Assembly: GCA_947494825.1 (NCBI GenBank)
Contig: CANLWN010000001.1
Location: forward strand, 310,001-374,000
Direction: 5' to 3'
DNA length: 64,000 nucleotides
From: an uncultured Flavobacteriaceae bacterium
Lineage (GTDB): Bacteria > Bacteroidota > Bacteroidia > Flavobacteriales > Flavobacteriaceae
A program made the translations under genes and the position numbers. Shown in pieces: positions 16,965-25,187 of the stretch. The stretch's first letter is position 1. Every line of letters begins with the position of its first letter. Below the pieces are notes generated by a model. The model was not told the origin of the DNA and made no database searches. It saw only the letters and a program-made list of their open reading frames with translations.

Positions 16965-17222
16965 ATGCAAGATGAACAACGATACCAAAAACTAAAGGAA
17001 ATCATTAAAATTTACCTCCCCGAGGACGTATCGGTAGAACAGGTAGGCCAGGAAAGCCATTTTATAGAGGAACTAAATATCAACTCGGCCAACTTGGTGG
17101 ACATTGTCCTTGATGTGGAGGACACCTTCGATATTATGTTGGAGAACGAGGATATGGAGCAAATGCAGACGGTGCAGGATGCTTTGGCCATTATTGATAA
17201 AAAATTACAGCACAAAAACTAA
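16965..17222 (+). CDS. Acyl carrier protein of the PKS cluster
   Basis: An 85 aa acidic helical protein from the ATG at 16965. A TTG at 16950 overlapping the KS stop would add five residues and give tight coupling. The phosphopantetheine-attachment region reads ELNINSANLVDIVLDVED: Ser41 stands where DSL is normal, so the usual Asp is Asn and the Leu is Ala. The rest aligns well with ACP helix II, so Ser41 is the likely carrier site. It is the last gene of the cluster. Confidence 0.85.
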   Translation: MQDEQRYQKLKEIIKIYLPEDVSVEQVGQESHFIEELNINSANLVDIVLDVEDTFDIMLENEDMEQMQTVQDALAIIDKKLQHKN

Positions 17223-17243
17223 TCCATTCCAAGCAGATCCACC

Positions 17244-17756
17244 TTAGCCGGCTAGGGAAAGTACAATCTTGATGGCCACCTTGTTTTCTTCCCGCTTCTT
17301 TTTGATGTGGATACCAAAATCCGAGGTGTATAAGTTGGCGGTTCCTATCAATCGGTTTCCCTTGGCTTGGAATTGAAAGTCAAGCGGCTTGGTAATGCCT
17401 TTGATAGTAAGCAGCCCCTTCACCATAATATCTTCACCCTCCGCATATACCTGCTCACTAACAAAGTGGATGCGAGGGTGCTTTTTTTTGTCAAAGTACT
17501 TACCGCCTTTCAGGTGCCAATCCCTAAGGAAAATGCCTGTTTTAAGCGTTTCTACAGCTACGGACCCGCTAAATTTGGAATGCTCCAAGTTTTGTAGGTC
17601 GATATCCGAACTGGATTCAAATCCACTAATGCTTCCATCGACATCCTTGGATAAAAAAACAAAACTGACCTGGGCCTCCGTCACCGATTTGGGGACGGAC
17701 GGACTCAAGGAAGCCAAGGTGGAAAGGAGTAAAAGGAATAGGGTTGTAGCTTTCAT
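17244..17756 (-). CDS. YceI-family periplasmic protein
   Basis: A 170 aa protein with an N-terminal signal peptide (MKATTLFLLLLSTLASLS). It has the YceI lipocalin-like fold: KDVDGSISGFESSSDIDL, then KGGKYFDKKKHPRIHFVS and the central LTIKGITKPLDFQF. YceI proteins bind long-chain isoprenoid or lipid molecules in the periplasm. It is convergent with the polyketide cluster, ending 21 bp from the ACP stop, so it is not in that operon, although a lipid-binding partner would make sense. Confidence 0.92.
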   Translation of the reverse strand: MKATTLFLLLLSTLASLSPSVPKSVTEAQVSFVFLSKDVDGSISGFESSSDIDLQNLEHSKFSGSVAVETLKTGIFLRDWHLKGGKYFDKKKHPRIHFVSEQVYAEGEDIMVKGLLTIKGITKPLDFQFQAKGNRLIGTANLYTSDFGIHIKKKREENKVAIKIVLSLAG

Positions 17757-17777
17757 TTTTTATTTCTTTTTCGAAAT

Positions 17778-17785
17778 CAAAAGTA
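17778..17785 (-). promoter_or_regulatory. Promoter of the YceI gene
   Basis: On the minus strand TACTTTTG matches TAnnTTTG. A TTTTG that could be the -33 element lies 18 bp upstream. The element ends 21 bp before the YceI ATG. Confidence 0.65.
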
Positions 17786-18022
17786 AACCAAACAATAGAA
17801 AAACAAAACTGATGCCATTCTTTAACGGACCTCCCTGTTTTCCTTTATTTGACCTACTAGGTAGGAACATCTGTGTTTTGTTTAGGTTTAAGATTACATC
17901 AACTTTAAGAAAATAAAATGTTAAAGTCTGATTTTCCGATAATTAGGATTGATTTGCATTTGTATTATTTGTAACTTAAAGGACCAATAAGTTCAACAAC
18001 CCCACCCAAAATCTAAAGGAAC

Positions 18023-18352
18023 ATGAATACTACATCTCCCATCACGGACAAGCTCGATAGCAATGCCTGTCTGCTTCGCATGGAGCGCAACCACAGGGAT
18101 CTTGCACAATTGAGCAAGAAATTGAATTCGTATATCTGCGAACCCAGGACCTATACTTTGTTCGAACGCATAGAAATCCTAAGAAATCGGCTAGAACGCC
18201 TAAAGGATAACAATTCGGAAATCATGGCTTCGCTTAAGGGCCACAAAAAGAATCTGGGTAACCAGGTAGAACGTATAAAACAACAATTCATGGAGTTCAG
18301 GGAATTGGAAAAATGTGTGGCCGAATACATGGCAGGAGCCAGAAACTGTTAA
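18023..18352 (+). CDS. Small coiled-coil hypothetical protein
   Basis: A 109 aa soluble protein I do not recognise. It is rich in charged heptads (RIEILRNRLERLKDNNSEIM and KNLGNQVERIKQQF), predicting two antiparallel coiled-coil helices, and has four cysteines. There is no signal peptide. Well-spaced codons, its own 266 bp upstream region divergent from the YceI gene, and composition like its neighbours support a real gene. Function unknown. Confidence 0.65.
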   Translation: MNTTSPITDKLDSNACLLRMERNHRDLAQLSKKLNSYICEPRTYTLFERIEILRNRLERLKDNNSEIMASLKGHKKNLGNQVERIKQQFMEFRELEKCVAEYMAGARNC

Positions 18353-18462
18353 CGTTGTATTCCCCTGTTAATGTGTGCTATGCGTTAAACTTTAGTTAAT
18401 TGAATTTATCCGTGAGGTGATGTATTCCATTAATCGATACTTTAAGAAAAAATTATACTTCG

Positions 18463-19578
18463 ATGAAAAAATTACTCTTTTGCCTTATTTTAGGTGGACT
18501 GGGGTGGGTCACCATTTCGGCCTTTAACGAAACAAAAAGCACACTTACCGATGGTTTTCTTATAGGAGACCCGGAAATCGCATCCATTACTAGCCTGAGC
18601 TTTGGACCTGAGGGCATTCTTTTTATTGGGGATTCCAAAAATGCCACAATCTATGCCCTGGACACTGAGGATGCCGACCCCAAAGACGAATCCGCGGAAA
18701 TTAATTTGGGAGATTTTGATACCAAGATTGCAGCGTCATTGGGCAGGACCAAGGATCAGATAAAGGTTACGGATATGGCGGTGAACCCTGTATCCAAAAC
18801 GGTTTATTTTTCCGTGAACTTGGTGGATGGAACCCCTGTACTATTAAAATTGGAAGAGGAAGCATTGGTCAATATCCCATTGAACAACATCGGCTATAGC
18901 AAAATAGTACTTAGCGATGCCGTAGAGGTGGATGCCGAGGACAAAAGAGGGCGGCCCTTAAGGATTTGGGCCATTTCCGATATGAAGTACCATAAGGGCA
19001 AGATACTGGTCTCCGGACTTTCCAATAAGGAATTTGGATCTACCTTTAGAAGTATTCCCTTCCCTTTTAAGGATACACAGGACTACGCCTCTTTGGAAAT
19101 TTACCATGCAGCCCATGGACAGTACGAAACCTTTGCTCCCATCAAGACCTTTGATGTCATCGCTTTGGAGAATAAGGAATACCTCATGGCAAGTTATACC
19201 TGTACGCCTTTGGTACTATTTCCCATGGAGGAATTAAAGGAGGGTAAACATACCAAGGGCAGAACAGTGGCCGAATTGGGCTCTGGAAATTCCCCTTTGG
19301 ACATGATCTCTTTCGAAAAAGAAGGCAAGCCTTATTTTCTAATGTCCAATACCAACCGTTCCGTGATGCGGATAGACTATACGACCATTGCCGATTTCAA
19401 AGAATCCTTAACGACTCCCGTAACCGAATTTGCAAAGGCTACCGGAGTAGGTTATGTTTCACTTCCCATGGTAAATGTTTTGCAATTGGACAACCTGGAC
19501 GCCAACAAAGTGGTGTATATGCAGCGAACCTCCAGCGGTGAACTCATATTGCGTAGCAGGTCTACCAAATGGATGTAA
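18463..19578 (+). CDS. Exported beta-propeller-like hypothetical protein
   Basis: A 371 aa protein with a cleavable signal peptide (MKKLLFCLILGGLGWVTISA). Repeating strand-rich segments such as ITSLSFGPEGILFIGDSKNA, VTDMAVNPVSKTVYFSVN and IWAISDMKYHKGKILVSGLS suggest a six- or seven-bladed beta-propeller. No enzymatic motif is visible. Its 3' end overlaps the next lipoprotein gene by 10 bp, so the two form a bicistronic unit. Unknown function. Confidence 0.7.
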   Translation: MKKLLFCLILGGLGWVTISAFNETKSTLTDGFLIGDPEIASITSLSFGPEGILFIGDSKNATIYALDTEDADPKDESAEINLGDFDTKIAASLGRTKDQIKVTDMAVNPVSKTVYFSVNLVDGTPVLLKLEEEALVNIPLNNIGYSKIVLSDAVEVDAEDKRGRPLRIWAISDMKYHKGKILVSGLSNKEFGSTFRSIPFPFKDTQDYASLEIYHAAHGQYETFAPIKTFDVIALENKEYLMASYTCTPLVLFPMEELKEGKHTKGRTVAELGSGNSPLDMISFEKEGKPYFLMSNTNRSVMRIDYTTIADFKESLTTPVTEFAKATGVGYVSLPMVNVLQLDNLDANKVVYMQRTSSGELILRSRSTKWM

Positions 19579-20657
19579 TTCCTTCGGGCGTTACCGATAA
19601 AAAGATCAAGGTGTACTTGGTCTTGTTTTGCTTTCTAACCGGGTTTGGCTGCAAAAAAAATACGACACAAACTACTACCCAAGTAAACTGGGCCAATAAA
19701 AAAGCGGTAAGTGTTGCTTTCGCATATGAGGGGCCCGCCCAAGGACTAGGGATATATGTTGCTGACGGTAAGCAGACGGTACTGGGGCAGTTCTCCATCA
19801 AAGAGGGCGCTTGTACCTTTGTGCCAGTGGTTCCATTTGCTGAGGGACAAAGCTATCAAATAAGACAAGGATCCACGACCATAGGGGAGTTCCAGATTGG
19901 GAGAGCAAAAACTGAGCGTCCCAAGTTGTTGGCCATCTACCCTAGTGCGGATACCGTACCCGAGAATCTCCTTAAAATATATTTGCACTTTTCAGAACCC
20001 ATGCAGGAAGTTGGAAACGCCCTAGACTTTGTTTCGGTGACGCATAGGGAGGAAAACCGGGAAGTGCCCATTTTCCTTGAACTGCAATCGGAACTTTGGA
20101 ATGCGGACCACAATCGCCTTACGCTCTGGTTAGATCCTGGAAGGATCAAGACCAACCTAATTCCTAACCAGGAGAGAGGATTGCCCCTCCGGAAAGGGAA
20201 TAGCTATACCCTCTCGATATCCAAAAACTGGAAGGATGCCCATGGAATGGAACTGGGGGAAACCGGTATAAAAACGTTTTATGTTGCGCATCGGGACGGG
20301 GAAAGGCCTTTGCCGGAACACTGGACCATACATATACCCAAACCAGGCAGCTTAGAGCCTTTGATTCTTGATTTTAACGAGGCTATGGACGCTACCCTGG
20401 CTACCGAAACCTTTCAGGTACATCGGTCAGGGGAAAATGAAATACGCGGTACATACACCTTGATGAATGAAGAGCGTTCCCTTCTTTTTTTGCCAAAGGA
20501 ACCCTGGTCCAAAGGAAGTTATACCGTTATCGTGGAATCCCGTTTGGAGGATCTGGCGGGAAACAATCTGAACCATCTATTCGACAGCAAGCTCGATCTT
20601 GCCTCCGCCATGGAGCCAACATCTGAAAAGAAGCGGATTCTCTTTGAAGTACTTTGA
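19569..20657 (+). CDS. Lipoprotein with Ig-like (Big_5-type) domains
   Basis: A 362 aa protein with a lipobox (FLTGFGCKK, Cys about 28). The middle and C-terminal parts contain two repeats with the bacterial Ig-like 'bridge' pattern: ENLLKIYLHFSEPMQEVGNA and LEPLILDFNEAMDATLATE. Each is followed by segments such as LRKGNSYTLSISKNWKDAHG and WSKGSYTVIVESRLEDLAGN. It overlaps the propeller-like gene, and they are probably a surface or periplasmic pair. The ATG at 19569 lies inside the upstream gene. Confidence 0.7.
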   Translation: MDVIPSGVTDKKIKVYLVLFCFLTGFGCKKNTTQTTTQVNWANKKAVSVAFAYEGPAQGLGIYVADGKQTVLGQFSIKEGACTFVPVVPFAEGQSYQIRQGSTTIGEFQIGRAKTERPKLLAIYPSADTVPENLLKIYLHFSEPMQEVGNALDFVSVTHREENREVPIFLELQSELWNADHNRLTLWLDPGRIKTNLIPNQERGLPLRKGNSYTLSISKNWKDAHGMELGETGIKTFYVAHRDGERPLPEHWTIHIPKPGSLEPLILDFNEAMDATLATETFQVHRSGENEIRGTYTLMNEERSLLFLPKEPWSKGSYTVIVESRLEDLAGNNLNHLFDSKLDLASAMEPTSEKKRILFEVL

Positions 20658-21383
20658 TGGGGAATGAAATAGGGGCCAGGCTTATGGGAAGCCCGACCCC
20701 TAAGGTTCAACTAACTAAATCTAAGGGATGGTACGACAAAGCTTGCCGTTTATCTGTTGAAATTTCTGTGCTCGGCCCAGCGGACCCTTTTGCTGTCCCG
20801 ATAACTCGAGAAGAAAGAAAATCGCTTTGATTCTGTCGGTGTTTTATTAATTGCTGCTCTCATGTCTATTGCTTTTAGTGTTGTTGTTTATGTTTTTTTG
20901 GGCCTATCGTTTATCGGCTTATATCTGGCCCCTTTCTGTGTTCCAACCAAAACCGAACAAGTAATTTAGGATTTGGTATACGCCGTTCTTATCCGCTGCA
21001 TTCATGATGTTTGTTTTTTGATTTATACTTAATAGACGCCGTACTAGTGGTTTTGTTACAGTACTATGTAATAAATAGTACCATTTTAAACATTATTTAA
21101 CATTTTCGCTATATAACCATATTTTAAATAGTTGTTATTCAGCGCATTAAAGAATATCGAATTTTCACGCTTAGCAAAGCGATTCCCCAACTATGGTTAG
21201 GGTTCGGAAGAGAAAGGGCTATGATGCCGTTCCCAAGGGCATAAATAAGGCCCTATGAAGATTGACGAGCGTAGCAGGACTAGGGCAGGGGAGACCGTGC
21301 AACGGATTCGGTATGGCATTTCATCGATCAGCGGGAAAATTTTGATAATAAAACACGATCCGGGGAGTTATATAAGTACCTCA
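20658..21383. other. 726 bp region with no confident gene
   Basis: The region between the Ig-like lipoprotein and the zincin-like lipoprotein is AT-rich. An imperfect hairpin (13-nt arms, 11 paired) spans 20671-20701 just after the lipoprotein stop, but with no T run. A 35-codon hydrophobic frame (20862-20969, MSIAFSVVVYVFLGLSF...) is open back to a stop at 20802 and may be a gene remnant or a very small membrane protein. An inverted repeat lies at 21061-21081. An open frame from 21255 continues into the next gene but has no coding character. No RNA gene was recognised. Confidence 0.5.
21061..21081. repeat. Inverted repeat, possible operator
   Basis: GTACTAT and ATAGTAC are separated by 7 bp. 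A further GTACTA copy occurs exactly 20 bp upstream (21041-21046). The symmetry and roughly two-turn phasing suit a dimeric regulator upstream of the lipoprotein at 21384, but AT-rich DNA makes chance repeats likely. Confidence 0.35.
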
Positions 21384-22505
21384 ATGAAAACACACAAAAT
21401 GAAACTTAACTGCACCCCAAGACCGTTTACCGTTATTCTTATTGTTTTTAGCTTCCTTATGCTGATTGCTTCCTGTAGCAAGGACGATAGCGTGGAAGGC
21501 GAAGATGACATGTCACAGACCGATGATGGGCCTATCGATACGAATGATGACGGACCGGCGCCCTCCGGATCTATTTTCTTTGAAGACACCTTTGTTCTTG
21601 ACGAGGAAAGGATGCTCGTTAACTTTGTACTACCGCAAGCGACCTATGATTCCTTTATCCAGGGTGATGGTGATGTGACCATGGTCACGGAAAAGGCATA
21701 CGAGTATTTTAATGATGAGTTCGACTATATTGTCATTCTTTCCGTAGAAACCGTACAACCCGACGGACTTTTTTTTGGAAGGTCCACGAGTGTTCAAAAC
21801 CAGGTACAGGGTATTGGATCGGGCATCTTTGATGGCACCTCCAATTACGGTTCTGCGGGCCGACTCAAGAGCGTCATTTATATGCCACGGACCGAATATG
21901 TGCGAACGGGCCCTTTTTTGCATGAAATTGCACATACCTGGGCCAACCATGGTTTTATTCCTACCACAGTGGGTGGTCATTGGGGCTACGCCAGTGCCGG
22001 AGGGCAACTGGGCGGCTTTGATGAATTGGTGTCCTTGGGAGGGAACAGCTATAGGGGCAGGTTAAACGGAGGCGATGGCTTTGGTACGTTTGCCAATGGC
22101 GGAAATTCCGTGCCTTATGGAAATATAGAACTTTATGTGATGGGGCTGATCGGGGCAGACGAGTTGCAGTCGGTGCAGGTGGCCGTTAACCCGGCCCCTG
22201 GTTCCACTTTTGGGGAATTTACTGCCGATGCCATAGATACCCATACTGCAAGTGATCTCATTGCCCAGCATGGCGCCAGGGTGCCCAACGCGGAAAATTC
22301 ACAGAAGGAATTTAGTGCACTGGCCATCATTATTTCGACCGAGCAACTGAGTTCTGCCAAAATAGAGGATGTTAGTTCGGACCTGGAAAATTTTTCCCGC
22401 ACCGCCACTCCCGACAGCTCTTGGGGCTCTACCTATAATTTTTGGTTGGCTACGGATGAAAAGGCCTCGATCCGATTTAAGGTTCTGGAGGCAGATATTC
22501 AATAA
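21384..22505 (+). CDS. Zincin-like lipoprotein (HEIAH motif)
   Basis: A 373 aa lipoprotein. The ATG at 21384 or 21399 precedes a signal ending FLMLIASCSKDD; the frame upstream to 21255 is unlikely to be coding. After an acidic Asp-rich linker, residues 180-189 read HEIAHTWANH, an HExxH zinc-peptidase-type motif with a third His five residues on. GGHWGYASAGGQLGGFDELV follows. I do not recognise the family; a surface metallopeptidase is plausible but not proven. It stands alone downstream of a long intergenic region. Confidence 0.75.
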   Translation: MKTHKMKLNCTPRPFTVILIVFSFLMLIASCSKDDSVEGEDDMSQTDDGPIDTNDDGPAPSGSIFFEDTFVLDEERMLVNFVLPQATYDSFIQGDGDVTMVTEKAYEYFNDEFDYIVILSVETVQPDGLFFGRSTSVQNQVQGIGSGIFDGTSNYGSAGRLKSVIYMPRTEYVRTGPFLHEIAHTWANHGFIPTTVGGHWGYASAGGQLGGFDELVSLGGNSYRGRLNGGDGFGTFANGGNSVPYGNIELYVMGLIGADELQSVQVAVNPAPGSTFGEFTADAIDTHTASDLIAQHGARVPNAENSQKEFSALAIIISTEQLSSAKIEDVSSDLENFSRTATPDSSWGSTYNFWLATDEKASIRFKVLEADIQ

Positions 22506-22534
22506 TAGCGCCCACTTCCTTTGGAATGATGTCA

Positions 22535-23284
22535 TCAATCCCCGGGAAATGAAAAAGCATCATCGGCTACCTCAGGGTTAAGTTCTATACGTTCTATGGT
22601 AAGTAGGTTTCCGGGTTCCCCTACCATACCTTGAATCAGGAAAAAGGGAAAATACAGTCCCTCTACCTCCTGATAATCGCTCATGACCACCTCTTGCATC
22701 TGTCCTTTTTCTTTTCCGTACATAATTTCCGAATGTATGGCAACAGGAAAAAAGCGTACGGCATCAAAAAAATAAAAGGACACATCTTCCTCTTCCTTTC
22801 CATCTATGGTCAAAGGCTCCTTCACCAACTTTATCTTAAAGGCCTCGTTTCCGTGAACAACGGCCTTGCCTAAAAGTTCAACAGTATATCCCTTTTGCTT
22901 GTAGTCCAAGAAAACTATAGGGAAGTCGTTGGATCTGAGTTTAAAGTTCTGGGTTGTTTCCGCATCGCTCTTCTCGGGTTCCAGGGTAATAAAATTATGG
23001 CCCCATAGGGTTTCGCCGTCAAAAACCCGTTGCTTCAGTTCGTTTCCATGAAACTGGATTATCGTCATCTGACGGCCATCCTTTAACTGCACAATTTGGA
23101 AAGGGATTTCCGTACCCCTTTGATTTACGCTGGCGGTCATTCTTAAACCTTGAAGCATACGAAGCTTTTCCTGGCCACCTATGTTCTCAATATAGGTGGT
23201 CAGAATCTGATCTACGGTCTGGGCTTGTACAGGCTTAGAAAAAACAAATAGGCATAGCGCAAGGCTAAGCTGTAGTATTTTCAT
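22535..23284 (-). CDS. LolA-like outer-membrane lipoprotein-sorting protein
   Basis: A 249 aa protein with a signal peptide (LSLALCLFVFSKPVQA) and the LolA/LolB-like half-barrel pattern: VDQILTTYIENIGGQEKLRM, GLRMTASVNQRGTEIPFQI, and SDYQEVEGLYFPF near the end. Such proteins are common in Bacteroidota outside the Lol pathway and bind lipids or acyl chains in the periplasm; the role here is unknown. ATG 23284 is preferred over the TTG two codons upstream. It is monocistronic and convergent with the zincin-like gene. Confidence 0.85.
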   Translation of the reverse strand: MKILQLSLALCLFVFSKPVQAQTVDQILTTYIENIGGQEKLRMLQGLRMTASVNQRGTEIPFQIVQLKDGRQMTIIQFHGNELKQRVFDGETLWGHNFITLEPEKSDAETTQNFKLRSNDFPIVFLDYKQKGYTVELLGKAVVHGNEAFKIKLVKEPLTIDGKEEEDVSFYFFDAVRFFPVAIHSEIMYGKEKGQMQEVVMSDYQEVEGLYFPFFLIQGMVGEPGNLLTIERIELNPEVADDAFSFPGD

Positions 23285-23316
23285 TACCAAGCATTCTTTA
23301 AATTAGTCACTCGTAT

Positions 23317-23324
23317 CAAATATA
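23317..23324 (-). promoter_or_regulatory. -7 element for LolA-like gene
   Basis: On the minus strand TATATTTG matches TAnnTTTG exactly, 32 bp before the ATG at 23284. Confidence 0.5.
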
Positions 23325-23433
23325 GATCATATCCTTCGGTTTTAGCAATTTTGTGCTTTTATTACCTTGTATGGTCCTTGGGGATATTGCGTATCTTTAG
23401 GCTCCCTAAGATGATATTGTAAACCCGAAGCCC

Positions 23434-24327
23434 ATGAAATTTGGAAAGGTAGATAATCCAGAATTGATAGATTTTACTTTGCCAGCAGACCATCCGGATA
23501 CACAAGTGGTACTCTCCAAAGGCAAACAGGAAGAAACTTTGCAAGTGTACATAGGTTGTGCCAAGTGGAACCGCCAGGATTTGAAGAACTTTTATCCCCG
23601 CGGAACCAAGGACGAGTTGGCCTATTATGCGTCCCAATTCAATTGCATTGAGTTGAATGCCACCTTTTATCGTATTTTCTCGGCAGAGCAGTATACCAAA
23701 TGGTATGAGAAAACGCCCGGGCATTTTAAATTCTTCCCCAAAGTAGCCAATGAGATAAGCCATCTTCGCAGATTAAATGATCAAATATATCCTACGGTGG
23801 ATCGATATTTGGAGGTCACGTCAAATTTAAAGGAGAAGTTGGGAACCATTTTTTTACAGATGCATAACAATTTTGGACCTAAGAATTGGGACCGGGTCGT
23901 ACGCTTTGTAGAGTACTGGCCCAAGGAATTCCCACTAGCGCTGGAATTTAGGCACACAGATTGGTTCAATGATGTTAAGGTGGCCCAGGAACTGTACCAC
24001 CTGCTTGAGGAAAATAATATAGCCAACATCCTTGTGGATACCGCCGGCCGTAGGGATATTATGCATATGCGATTAACCAATGGAGAGGCATTTGTCCGCT
24101 ATGTGGGGGCCAATCATAAAAGTGACTACGATAGGATGGACGACTGGGTGGATCGCCTAAAGCATTGGTAGGATCAAGGGCTTCGAAACATTCACTTTTT
24201 TGTACATCAGAATTTGGAGCTGGAATCCCCACTCTTATCCGCCTATTTTATTGAAAAAATAAATACTGCATTACCGGTAAACCTGATTATACCGAATACC
24301 CTGGTAAAACCCAAAACACTGTTTTAG
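23434..24327 (+). pseudogene. DUF72 gene interrupted by an in-frame TAG
   Basis: The first 245 codons encode a DUF72 protein (TIM-barrel-like; VYIGCAKWNRQDLKNFYP, LEFRHTDWFND, GEAFVRYVGANH). They stop at TAG (24169-24171) right after DRLKHW. The same frame continues for 51 more codons (DQGLRNIHFFVHQNLELESP and on to KPKTLF) to a TAG at 24325-24327. That extension matches the expected family C-terminus (the FFVHQN... strand) and restores a normal length of about 297 aa. The ancestral stop overlaps the convergent PSD-like stop by 4 bp. So this is a nonsense-mutated gene, a sequencing error, or a readthrough case. A near-consensus promoter (TATCTTTA, 23392-23399) is intact. Confidence 0.85.
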
Positions 24328-25181
24328 TAGCTAGCACCGACTTCCACGAAGGTGTTCTTTGAATGGAATTTAGGGTCCAATGGGGCGGCCATACAGCAGG
24401 TAGATCCCAAATAGAACAGCGCTACCTCTTGCAGTTTGCCGACCTTATTGCCCAAGGCTATATGTTCGGATAGCTCTATGGTGCCCACAGCTGGGCCACC
24501 AACGATCGACATGTACCAGACCCTGCCATCGGCATCGGTAATGTCTATATTGTAGCGTTCATTCCTAAAGGCCGGCAAGGAAGGGTTTTGTTTATAGATC
24601 CATGGGCGTAACACCACCAGATCTCCTGGAACATGCTGTATTCGGCTTATGGTACCCTCAATCGGGGAATGGATTCGGTGATAGTTTTTATTGTGCAGAA
24701 ATACATTGGTAAAACTGTAGTTGTCGGGGATGGTATCTGCCGCAACCCCGAAAATGGTGGTGATATTGCGTTCGTCACATTTGACCTTCACCCTGTCTAT
24801 ATCCCCCACTTTTCCCTCATCGCACAATAGGCCTTCACAAGGCCACACGTACGGACTTTCATTTTTAGGAGGGGTTCTAAACTCACGGATAAAAAAATCT
24901 TGAAAACTGTCAAAGCTCTTTTTTCCTTTGGGAGGTTTAAACTTTTCCAAATAGTTCTTGTCTTGGTAGTTTATCTTGATATAGGGTTTAATGATCCATT
25001 TGGAATAGGGTTTGTCATAGGTAGATGCATAGGCGGCCGATACCTTTTTTTGTATATGGCTGGGTAGCTTGCCCCACACACTGACGGATAGGAATTGATA
25101 AAGATTTGCACGCCATTGGGGAACTTTGAATACGGTAAAATGTGGATCTGAATAATACGATTCCAAGGTAGAGGTCTCCAT
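24324..25181 (-). CDS. Phosphatidylserine decarboxylase family protein
   Basis: A 285 aa pyruvoyl-dependent decarboxylase of the long type. It has SFDSFQDFFIREFR (N-terminal family signature), NYHRIHSPIEGTISRIQHVP (His of the triad), and LGST (258-261), where self-cleavage before Ser260 makes the pyruvoyl group. The C-terminal alpha chain is only about 26 residues. No membrane helix is seen. Canonical Bacteroidota PSD is shorter (about 220 aa) and membrane-linked, so this may be an additional, possibly amino-acid-directed, relative. The NTF2-like gene precedes it by 6 bp. Confidence 0.85.
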   Translation of the reverse strand: METSTLESYYSDPHFTVFKVPQWRANLYQFLSVSVWGKLPSHIQKKVSAAYASTYDKPYSKWIIKPYIKINYQDKNYLEKFKPPKGKKSFDSFQDFFIREFRTPPKNESPYVWPCEGLLCDEGKVGDIDRVKVKCDERNITTIFGVAADTIPDNYSFTNVFLHNKNYHRIHSPIEGTISRIQHVPGDLVVLRPWIYKQNPSLPAFRNERYNIDITDADGRVWYMSIVGGPAVGTIELSEHIALGNKVGKLQEVALFYLGSTCCMAAPLDPKFHSKNTFVEVGASY

Positions 25182-25187
25182 AGTGGC

